Origin: an uncultured Collinsella sp.
GTDB lineage: Bacteria; Actinomycetota; Coriobacteriia; Coriobacteriales; Coriobacteriaceae
NCBI GenBank assembly: GCA_900761995.1
Contig: CAAFEY010000048.1
Coordinates: 1 to 6,525 of the forward strand
DNA length: 6,525 nt
Reading direction: 5' to 3'
The notes under the pieces are model-generated. The model was not told where the DNA came from and did no database searches. It was given only the letters and a program-made list of their open reading frames with translations. Position numbers and translations under genes: made by a program. Position 1 is the stretch's first letter. Every line of letters begins with the position of its first letter. Shown here piece after piece: positions 1-6,470 of the stretch.

Positions 1-235
1 GGACGCGATCAAGCTCGGCGATCTGGGTAGGATCTGCGTGGAAGTTGATGAGGGTGTAGTCACCATCGGTGAGGTCGTTGATCTCGTAGGCGAGCTTGCG
101 CTTGCCCCACTCGTCAACGGAGTCGACCTTGCCAGCGCCCTCAGCGATCGTGGTATCGATACGCTTCATAACAGCGAGACGAGTCTCGGGGTCGAGCGAC
201 GGGTCAACAAAGAACAGCAGTTCATAAGCCTTCAT
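1..235 (-). CDS. rpsF: 30S ribosomal protein S6, N-terminal part (runs off left edge)
   Basis: The gene encodes ribosomal protein S6, which binds the central domain of 16S rRNA together with S18 in the small subunit platform. The visible 78 codons begin MKAYELLFFVDPSLDPE and include the S6 core stretch VDEWGKRKLAYEIND followed by GDYTLINFHADP, which I recognise as S6. About 15-25 further codons of a typical ~95-100 residue protein lie beyond the left edge. The ATG at 233-235 is fixed by a near-perfect Shine-Dalgarno sequence, AGGAGGTG, at 241-248 on the minus strand. In most bacteria rpsF heads an operon with ssb, rpsR and sometimes rplI; those genes would lie to the left and are not visible. 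It has its own promoter and a leader hairpin (separate entries). The identification is secure; only the 3' end is missing. Confidence 0.97.
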   Translation of the reverse strand, partial: MKAYELLFFVDPSLDPETRLAVMKRIDTTIAEGAGKVDSVDEWGKRKLAYEINDLTDGDYTLINFHADPTQIAELDRV

Positions 236-261
236 ATTGTCACCTCCTCTGGGCAAATGTG

Positions 262-290
262 GCTTCAGGTCGTGAAGGTGCGCCTGAAGC
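262..290 (-). promoter_or_regulatory. Leader hairpin upstream of rpsF
   Basis: Two perfect 8-base arms, GCTTCAGG and CCTGAAGC (262-269 and 283-290), flank a 13-base loop. In the minus-strand RNA the stem can extend by two more C-G pairs with one bulged A. It lies between the predicted transcription start (near 300) and the rpsF ribosome binding site. There is no T-run after it, so it is not a terminator. In other bacteria an S6:S18 complex is known to bind an rpsF leader structure for feedback control, but that motif features a bulged CCG which I do not see here. The regulatory role is therefore only an inference. Confidence 0.5.
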
Positions 291-306
291 AGGAAAAGAC
301 TTGGTA

Positions 307-335
307 ATAATATCTTTCAACCTCCCAGGCCGCAA
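307..335 (-). promoter_or_regulatory. Candidate sigma-70-type promoter of rpsF
   Basis: On the minus strand, a -35 box TTGCGG (330-335) and a -10 box TATTAT (307-312) are separated by exactly 17 bases. Transcription would start near 300 and give a leader of about 65 nt carrying the hairpin at 262-290 and the ribosome binding site. Position and spacing agree with housekeeping promoter rules. No transcript data were available. Confidence 0.6.
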
Positions 336-694
336 GAATATGCAGCTACAACCTCATGACCTCCACATATGCCCACACTCGCACGACGTTTCATGCGCAT
401 TCCAACCAAATGCTGACCAAAAGCTTGACGGATCTGTGGACAAGATACGGTGCCGTGAGGACAAGCTGAGCCAAGTCGCAGGTCAACGGGCGCATGGTTG
501 TGGTCGCAAAATGCATACCAGTGGCCCACAGCACCACCCAAAGATTTTTAAATTCATTGCCAAATCGCTTATAAATACCCCTTTTGAACAATTGAGTTGA
601 TCAACTACGCTGGTCGGAAGCCGTTTTTTGGCATCTCAAACCCCGCTGCAACGCCAAACGCGGCCAAGCGTTTTAAAAAATGCCAACTTTTCTG
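336..694. other. Intergenic stretch with no recognised gene
   Basis: This lies between the divergent rpsF promoter and the tRNA promoter. Short open frames exist on both strands, but none has a convincing ribosome binding site or a recognisable product. The right half (about 541-700) is visibly more AT-rich than the coding regions. It contains a 12-bp perfect palindrome, AGTTGATCAACT, at 595-606, which could be a protein binding site, but I see nothing that ties it to a particular regulator. A short unannotated RNA cannot be excluded. Confidence 0.5.
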
Positions 695-723
695 TTTGCA
701 CTTTGCGATTCCTCGTGTATACT
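695..723 (+). promoter_or_regulatory. Promoter of the serine tRNA genes
   Basis: A -10 box TATACT lies at 718-723. A -35 box TTTGCA lies at 695-700, with 17-base spacing; TTGCAC one base later, with 16-base spacing, is an alternative. The predicted start is near 730, about ten bases before the mature 5' end of the first tRNA, which fits a short precursor leader for RNase P to remove. Confidence 0.65.
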
Positions 724-739
724 GACTTTCGCATTTAAC

Positions 740-830
740 GGAGAGTTGTCCGAGTGGCCGAAGGAGCACGATTGGAAATCGTGTAGGCGTCAAAAGCGTC
801 TCCAGGGTTCAAATCCCTGACTCTCCGCCA
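740..830 (+). tRNA. tRNA-Ser (anticodon GGA)
   Basis: This is a class II tRNA of 91 nt with encoded CCA. The acceptor stem is GGAGAGT (740-746) with ACTCTCC (820-826), followed by discriminator G827 and CCA 828-830. The anticodon stem is CACGA/TCGTG around loop TTGGAAA, placing anticodon GGA at 774-776; it reads UCC and UCU. A long variable arm (about 784-800) is diagnostic of serine, leucine or bacterial tyrosine tRNAs, and the GGA anticodon makes it serine. The T arm (CAGGG-TTCAAAT-CCCTG) is intact. It is preceded by its own promoter and followed ten bases later by a terminator. Confidence 0.97.
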
Positions 831-839
831 GTTAATTCC

Positions 840-870
840 AAAGCAGGCCTTCGAGCCTGCTTTGTTTTTA
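840..870 (+). terminator. Rho-independent terminator between the two tRNA genes
   Basis: A 9-bp perfect stem, AAAGCAGGC (840-848) with GCCTGCTTT (855-863), has a six-base loop CTTCGA and is followed by GTTTTTA. It lies ten bases after the first tRNA and only eight bases before the second tRNA begins. Confidence 0.85.
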
Positions 871-878
871 CCCCACGC

Positions 879-969
879 GGAGGGGTGGCAGAGTGGTTGA
901 ATGCGGCGGTCTCGAAAACCGTTTGGCCTGTATAAGGTCACGAGGGTTCGAATCCCTCCTCCTCCGCCA
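879..969 (+). tRNA. tRNA-Ser (anticodon CGA)
   Basis: This is a class II tRNA of 91 nt with encoded CCA. The acceptor stem is GGAGGGG (879-885) with CTCCTCC (959-965), including one G-U pair, then discriminator G966 and CCA 967-969. The anticodon stem GCGGT/ACCGT encloses loop CTCGAAA with anticodon CGA at 913-915, which reads UCG. The T arm is GAGGG-TTCGAAT-CCCTC (942-958). The long variable arm (about 923-940) confirms the serine class. I see no separate promoter in the 48 bases before it, which are largely occupied by the first terminator, so it probably depends on readthrough. A strong terminator follows. Confidence 0.97.
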
Positions 970-980
970 TTTTGGTTGAG

Positions 981-1007
981 AAAGCTCCCAAGAATGGGAG
1001 CTTTTTT
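981..1007 (+). terminator. Rho-independent terminator after tRNA-Ser(CGA)
   Basis: A 10-bp perfect stem, AAAGCTCCCA (981-990) with TGGGAGCTTT (995-1004), has an AGAA loop and ends in a run of six T. It lies 11 bases after the CCA end of the second tRNA and ends the tRNA transcription unit. Confidence 0.9.
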
Positions 1008-1039
1008 GTTATCGAAATACATCTCGATCCCGCGCTTCC

Positions 1040-1119
1040 CCAAACGTGTACGTCAGCCTCCAAAAACGACATTTTTCGACATCTTTGGAGGCTGACGTAC
1101 ACGTTTGGATTGAGCTCAC
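1040..1119 (-). repeat. Hairpin repeat element, copy 1
   Basis: Copy 1 of an ~80-bp element that recurs inverted at 2230-2310. Its core is a perfect 25-bp inverted repeat (1040-1064 with 1084-1108) around a 19-base loop. Read on the minus strand, the element begins GTGAGCTCAAT and continues into the palindrome. The loop holds a short direct repeat (ATGTCG twice on the minus strand). The two copies differ by six substitutions and one inserted base. It starts 10 bases after the stop of the nuclease-like gene. It could help end that transcript, but the T-run lies in the loop rather than after the stem, so it is not a standard terminator. A REP- or MITE-like intergenic repeat is the likeliest class; whether it occurs elsewhere in the genome cannot be seen here. 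Confidence 0.85.
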
Positions 1120-1129
1120 GGGAGTGGCA

Positions 1130-2137
1130 CTATTCGGAAGGTGTCTCCTCGTCTCGCACGCCTTTCCAGTTGCGGATAAGTGCCTTGCGTAGTTCGTTTT
1201 GTTTTCTCTGGTACCCGGTGTCGGTACAGCGAGGCATGCCGAGTGCTTCGCGAATGTTGTTCATGGCGCGGTGAAAGGCGAGCTGGCTGCCGAACTGAGC
1301 CGAAGTGAGCGTAACGATTCGATATCCCATTTGGGAGAGAACGGCCTCTCGCTCCGCATCTGCTCCCTTGCGCTCGAGCTCATCGTGAAAACCGCCCTTA
1401 TATTCGATACCGAGCTCCCTGCGCTTATAGGTCACGAGCGCATCGATTTTGAGTGTTCGAGCTTTGGCGCAATGCCAGAGACGTTGAGGGATCTCGAGCG
1501 GTTTGTTGAGTTCGATACCTCGGATGCCAACGCCGCCTTCGCTTGTTGGGAGCGAGAGAGCGATTGCCGAAGCGGTCTCCATAGGCGAGGCCGAGTGATC
1601 GTAGATGTGCCTGAGCGCGAGCCGTGCACGTGTGGCACCGGGTTTGCCGGGGTGCCGATCGAGCAGTTCGGTTATTTCATCCTTGGAGGTGGTGGCTGGT
1701 TGCTCGGTATAAGGGTCGGCGGGATTGAGCCTCATGCGATAATCGGCGCAAACTTCATAGCCATATTCGAGATATTCGATCCTATCCATCCACTCGGCAG
1801 CGAGCACAAAGGTGAAGGCTTCGTCGGTGATGAAGATTCCGGGCGTCAACTCGTTAATATGCTCGTAGGGAAGATTTTGTCCAAGAATGTGACAAGCGAC
1901 GCCTTTGGTACGAATTCGCTCGAATTCGAATGCAACCGCGATATCGATAGTCTTAAGCATATCGGACGGAATGCCGCAGTCGGTAAGAGCCTGTCGTATG
2001 CGTGCAACACGTTGCTGGGTGGAGATGCCTTGTGCGCCTATCTGGTAGTCGTGCCGCGCAAGAGACTGAACCAAATTCTGGGGTGCATGATGGACAAGCC
2101 ATGCGGTTTTATGCGAAATGAGAACAGGGGTATCCAT
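1130..2137 (-). CDS. Vsr/DUF559-like PD-(D/E)XK nuclease-domain protein
   Basis: The protein has 335 residues and no signal peptide or membrane segment, so it is probably cytoplasmic. The C-terminal domain (about 183-300) shows the E...D...ExK layout of Vsr/DUF559-type nucleases: E187 in SPMETA, D232 in KIDALV, and E245 and K247 in GIEYKG. It continues with the family-like stretch ADAEREAVLSQMGYRIVTLT. The N-terminal half (1-140) has a LISHKTAWL start and a PGIFITDEAFTFVLAAE segment. That segment resembles the linker region of AbiEi-like/DUF559 proteins of actinobacteria, but the match is from memory and weak. The ATG at 2135-2137 has a GAGAGG site six bases upstream. The gene stands alone and opposite to its right-hand neighbour, and inverted hairpin repeats flank it. 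By eye its codon use is less GC-rich than typA, which hints at transfer. The catalytic residues appear intact, but substrate and role (defence, repair or selfish element) are unknown. A long antisense frame over the same bases is a composition shadow. Confidence 0.75.
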   Translation of the reverse strand: MDTPVLISHKTAWLVHHAPQNLVQSLARHDYQIGAQGISTQQRVARIRQALTDCGIPSDMLKTIDIAVAFEFERIRTKGVACHILGQNLPYEHINELTPGIFITDEAFTFVLAAEWMDRIEYLEYGYEVCADYRMRLNPADPYTEQPATTSKDEITELLDRHPGKPGATRARLALRHIYDHSASPMETASAIALSLPTSEGGVGIRGIELNKPLEIPQRLWHCAKARTLKIDALVTYKRRELGIEYKGGFHDELERKGADAEREAVLSQMGYRIVTLTSAQFGSQLAFHRAMNNIREALGMPRCTDTGYQRKQNELRKALIRNWKGVRDEETPSE

Positions 2138-2157
2138 TGAGGGCCTCTCGCTCTGAG

Positions 2158-2222
2158 CCGGTATCCAACTCTTATGTCCGTTGAAGTGGGGAAATATACC
2201 GGATGTGAGTAAATCAACTCAC
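2158..2222 (-). promoter_or_regulatory. Upstream region of the nuclease-like gene with inverted repeats
   Basis: A perfect inverted repeat, GTGAGT-AAATCA-ACTCAC (2205-2222), lies next to a TATATT sequence (2193-2198, minus strand) that could be a -10 box. The TTGATT at 2212-2217 is only 13 bases from that -10, too close for a normal -35, and the 17-base position holds a poor match. A second inverted repeat, CCGGTAT (2158-2164) with ATACCGG (2196-2202), spans the leader. Together these suggest an operator-controlled or weak promoter, but no element is strong by itself. Confidence 0.35.
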
Positions 2223-2229
2223 TCATGCT

Positions 2230-2310
2230 GTGAGCTCAATCCAAACATGTACGTCCGCCTCCAAAGATGTCGAAAAATGCCGTTTTTAGAGGGTGACGTA
2301 CATGTTTTGG
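2230..2310 (+). repeat. Hairpin repeat element, copy 2
   Basis: This is the inverted partner of the element at 1040-1119, sharing the GTGAGCTCAAT lead-in (2230-2240) and the whole hairpin (2241-2310). Its stem is partly decayed. The arms 2241-2265 and 2285-2310 give 22 pairs with three mismatches (2256/2294, 2257/2293, 2262/2288) and one bulged T in the 2305-2308 run. The A2247-T2303 pair replaces the G-C pair of copy 1 (1046/1102), so that change is compensated. The copy sits between the start of the nuclease-like gene and the start of the TRIC-like gene. Confidence 0.85.
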
Positions 2311-2315
2311 ATCCC

Positions 2316-2334
2316 TGGCATTCCAGCAATGCCA
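2316..2334. repeat. Small hairpin beside copy 2
   Basis: Perfect 7-base arms TGGCATT (2316-2322) and AATGCCA (2328-2334) enclose the loop CCAGC. It starts six bases after the right-hand repeat copy. It lacks a T-run on either strand, so it is not a terminator. Its role is unknown, and it may be part of the boundary of the repeat cassette. Confidence 0.5.
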
Positions 2335-2441
2335 TGTCAGCATCCAGTCCCGACCGTTTGCCGAGCAATAGGGTCGCAATCGGCGCCGAACATGTACTAT
2401 GTACGGGCATTGTCCAAATCCGTAATCCAAAGGACCCCATC

Positions 2442-3131
2442 TTGCCCGTCGTCGCCGCTATGACCATTACCTCACATGCATCGGATGCCATGGTCGCTAT
2501 TCCGTTTTGGCTCGAGATGTTCGCTGTTGTCGCTGCATCGATCTCGGGTGTACTGGTTGCGCGCGAGCACAAGCTCGACCTGGTGGGCGCGGTCGCGCTC
2601 GCGGTGGTCTGCGGTCTGGGCGGCGGTCTTTTGCGCGATATGACGCTGCAGGTGGGCAACGTCTACATCCTCAACCAGCCGATGGCACTCCCGCTTTCCA
2701 TTGCCACGGCGGCCATCATCTATATTTTCCCGGCAATCGTCGACAAACCCGAAAAACTCATTCCCCTGCTCGACATCATCTCGGTCGGTATCTACGCCGC
2801 CACTGGAGCAGACAAGGCGCTGGTCTACGGCTTTGCGCCGGCGGTGTGCATCATGATGGGCTTTTTTACCGCGGTGGGCGGAGGCATGCTGCGCGACGGT
2901 TTTATGGGCGTGGTTCCGGGCATTTTCCAACGCACTAACTTTTATGCCATCGCGGCCATCGCCGGATCGGCAAGCTATGTAAGCCTCGTTATGAGTGGCT
3001 TGGTCAGCAATGTCGTCGCGTTGGTCGTATGCGTTGTCGTGACCATGGGTCTGCGCTGGCTCTCACTGCGCTTTGACATCAAAAGCCCCACCGAAGAAGA
3101 TATCGCGCGCTTCTTGCACCGTAAAAAATAG
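2442..3131 (+). CDS. TRIC/UPF0126-family membrane protein (putative cation channel or glycine transporter)
   Basis: This is an integral membrane protein of 229 residues. It shows the duplicated three-helix repeat of the family, whose members include prokaryotic TRIC trimeric cation channels and YicG-type proteins annotated as glycine transporters. The signature glycines are GLGGGLLRD (residues 58-66) in repeat one and AVGGGMLRD (144-152) in repeat two. Hydrophobic segments fall at about 18-40, 47-64, 82-100, 111-128, 131-148, 167-185 and 187-206, with a charged tail ending FLHRKK. I chose the TTG at 2442 because AAGGA (2430-2434) is seven bases upstream. The in-frame ATG at 2460 (223 residues) has no ribosome binding site at proper distance, and neither does the ATG at 2490. 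A TACTAT at 2395-2400 could be a -10 box but lacks a clear -35. Substrate cannot be told from sequence. The next gene follows on the same strand after 106 bases and may be cotranscribed. Confidence 0.88.
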   Translation: MPVVAAMTITSHASDAMVAIPFWLEMFAVVAASISGVLVAREHKLDLVGAVALAVVCGLGGGLLRDMTLQVGNVYILNQPMALPLSIATAAIIYIFPAIVDKPEKLIPLLDIISVGIYAATGADKALVYGFAPAVCIMMGFFTAVGGGMLRDGFMGVVPGIFQRTNFYAIAAIAGSASYVSLVMSGLVSNVVALVVCVVVTMGLRWLSLRFDIKSPTEEDIARFLHRKK

Positions 3132-3200
3132 ACAGCACGGCACGACCCTTCGAAATGCAACCGAGAGGTTCTTTTAGAGCACCCACGCGTTGGGTACCCT

Positions 3201-3225
3201 GTTAGATATATGCCGAGTATCTAAC
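3201..3225 (+). promoter_or_regulatory. Inverted repeat just upstream of the bactofilin-like gene
   Basis: A perfect 8-base inverted repeat, GTTAGATA (3201-3208) and TATCTAAC (3218-3225), with a nine-base loop ends one base before the ribosome binding site of the next gene. As DNA it could be a repressor or activator site; as RNA it would be a hairpin placed to affect translation. Several TA-rich hexamers lie inside it, but none has a good -35 at 16-18 bases, so I do not call a promoter here. Confidence 0.45.
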
Positions 3226-3237
3226 GAAGGATTCACT

Positions 3238-4383
3238 ATGCCCTGCAATCAATTCCCGTTGACCCAGCGCCGTAAAGCATGGGGCCGCATCACCATCCTA
3301 TTCGCGCTCATCGCGCTCGCGCTCACTGCACTTCCCACGGCGTCGTTCGCCGGCACGGACACCGCAGGCAACGTACTTGCGACCGACAATGATGCCAATT
3401 CGTCCGGCGTCGAAGGTGACCTGTACTGGGCAGGTCAGGCCCTCAACTTGGACGATGCGTCCATCGGCCGCGACATAATTGCAGCAGGCGAGAGCCTCTC
3501 CATCCGCGACTGCACGGTGGGCGGCGCCATTCGTCTTGCGGCGCGCACCATCGACATTGCCAAGACTACGGTTGATGGCAGCGTGACCGTTGCCGGCCAG
3601 CATGTCGTGCTCAATTCCGACAGCACCGCCAACTGTTTCTACGCGATAGGCGAGACGGTTGCCCTGCGCGGCTCTACCAAGTCGGCAGCACTTGCGGGCG
3701 ACACGGTGACCATCGATGGCACCGTCGATGGCGATGTTGAGGTTTGGGCCGACAAGCTCATCCTGGGCAAGAACGCCCACATCACCGGCACGGTGAACGC
3801 GCACGTCTCCGAGGACCCCGAGCGTGCCGCGGGAGCCGAGGTCGGCGCGCTCAAGATCGACCGCACCGAGAACGAGGACGCTTCCACCGTTAACGATGTC
3901 ATCGGCGGTATCGTCGCCGCGGCACTCTCGACCTGCTTTGTCGCCCTGCTGCTCGAGCTCGTCTTTCCGCGTGCGACCGCCAGTGCCGCCGGCATGCTCC
4001 GCCAGCGTCCCATGCCGCTGTGGGTGAGCGGTCTTTTGGGCACGGCAGCCGCCATTCCCGCCGTCCTGTTGCTCGCCATCTCGACTGCAGGCCTGTCACT
4101 CGCCGGAGCCCTCATGTGCGCCGTAATCGGTATCGCTCTGGTCTCGGCGGCATTTACGGGCACCGCGATCGCACGCATGGTCGGACACAACCAGAACCGC
4201 TACGCCATGGCCGCCGTGGGCGGTATCGCCGCAGGCGCACTCACGGCACTCCCCCTTATGGGCAACTTCGTCAGCGGCGTGGCCTTCGTCTTTACGCTCG
4301 GCTACGTCATCCAGATCATCTGGCGCAACGCCCACCTCAAGCCGCAGCAGACCGCCAACACCCCGGGCCTTCCCTCCGCCTAA
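3238..4383 (+). CDS. Exported bactofilin-like repeat protein with hydrophobic C-terminal half
   Basis: The protein has 381 residues. A signal peptide spans residues 1-38: positive QRRKAWGR, hydrophobic core 18-32, likely cleavage after SFA38. Residues 60-190 form about eight repeats of 16-19 residues with an alternating pattern (GRDIIAAGESLSI, DGSVTVAGQHVVL, KSAALAGDTVTIDGTV, DGDVEVWADKLIL), as in bactofilin-type right-handed beta-helices. A charged linker (191-218) leads to hydrophobic segments at about 219-243, 260-282, 286-312 and 323-361, and a short tail. This suggests an extracytoplasmic beta-helix anchored in the membrane, unlike classical cytoplasmic bactofilins. The ATG at 3238 has AAGGA at 3227-3231, six bases away. 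An upstream in-frame TTG at 3190 would put extra residues before the signal peptide and lacks such a site. I do not recognise a named gene. A cell-envelope scaffold role is an inference. Confidence 0.8.
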   Translation: MPCNQFPLTQRRKAWGRITILFALIALALTALPTASFAGTDTAGNVLATDNDANSSGVEGDLYWAGQALNLDDASIGRDIIAAGESLSIRDCTVGGAIRLAARTIDIAKTTVDGSVTVAGQHVVLNSDSTANCFYAIGETVALRGSTKSAALAGDTVTIDGTVDGDVEVWADKLILGKNAHITGTVNAHVSEDPERAAGAEVGALKIDRTENEDASTVNDVIGGIVAAALSTCFVALLLELVFPRATASAAGMLRQRPMPLWVSGLLGTAAAIPAVLLLAISTAGLSLAGALMCAVIGIALVSAAFTGTAIARMVGHNQNRYAMAAVGGIAAGALTALPLMGNFVSGVAFVFTLGYVIQIIWRNAHLKPQQTANTPGLPSA

Positions 4384-4393
4384 CCGTCAACCA

Positions 4394-4420
4394 CCGCAAA
4401 GGGGACAGGCACCTTTGCGG
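4394..4420. repeat. REP-like hairpin with GGGGACAGGCACC core
   Basis: Perfect 9-base arms CCGCAAAGG (4394-4402) and CCTTTGCGG (4412-4420) enclose the loop GGACAGGCA. The motif GGGGACAGGCACCTTT is one I recall as recurring in intergenic REP-type repeats of many bacteria, in some lineages linked to TnpA-REP (RAYT) transposases; that link is from memory. It starts 11 bases after the stop of the bactofilin-like gene and runs into eight consecutive G (4419-4426), not T, so it is not a normal terminator. No transposase is present in the window. Confidence 0.6.
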
Positions 4421-4453
4421 GGGGGGTGCAGACCAACTCAATCCTTGTACACC

Positions 4454-4490
4454 AAAAAGGGCACCGACCGCGATGGTCGGCGCCCTTTCT
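4454..4490 (-). terminator. Rho-independent terminator of typA
   Basis: Arms AAAGGGC-a-CCGACC (4456-4469) and GGTCGG-c-GCCCTTT (4475-4488) enclose a five-base loop, GCGAT. In minus-strand RNA the odd pair at 4463/4481 is a G-U wobble and the stem is followed by TTTTT, giving a strong terminator 27 bases beyond the typA stop. In plus-strand RNA the same position is an A-C mismatch and the tail is only TTTCTT, so termination of the convergent plus-strand gene should be weaker. Confidence 0.85.
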
Positions 4491-4514
4491 TGTAAAAGCT
4501 CTAGAGCTCAGCGC

Positions 4515-6353
<1,839 letters not shown>

Positions 6354-6470
6354 GTAGTTCCCCTATCTTCTATCCATATACAAACGGCACGCGTATGCGA
6401 CCCACCCAGCAATGCAACGCTCGGCGGGAATATTGAGCCTTTTACCGAAAACTCGTTTATTTTAGCGATT

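Noticed and set aside
259..600. Plus- and minus-strand open frames of 66-113 codons upstream of rpsF
   Set aside because: They overlap the rpsF promoter and leader, lack ribosome binding sites and give low-complexity, unrecognisable products.
1199..2140. A 313-codon open frame on the plus strand opposite the nuclease-like gene
   Set aside because: It is almost wholly antisense to the minus-strand gene. It has no recognisable domain, and its translation lacks the coherent motifs seen in the minus-strand product.
1040..2310. CRISPR array or integron-type attC sites
   Set aside because: There are only two repeat copies, in opposite orientation, about 1.1 kb apart, with no spacers, integrase or cas genes.
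1027..2324. Possible target-site duplication outside the paired hairpins (ATCCC...TTCC at 1027-1039 and 2311-2324)
   Set aside because: The match is about 10 of 14 with a gap and is not convincing. Real duplications are usually exact, so insertion by transposition is not supported by it.
2181..2441. Extending the TRIC-like gene upstream to the first in-frame ATG at 2181
   Set aside because: The extension would translate through the hairpin repeat and adds residues unlike the family; the good ribosome binding site is at 2430-2434.
3159..3174. AACC-GAGA-GGTT followed by CTTTT as a terminator after the TRIC-like gene
   Set aside because: The stem is only four base pairs, too weak for confident termination.
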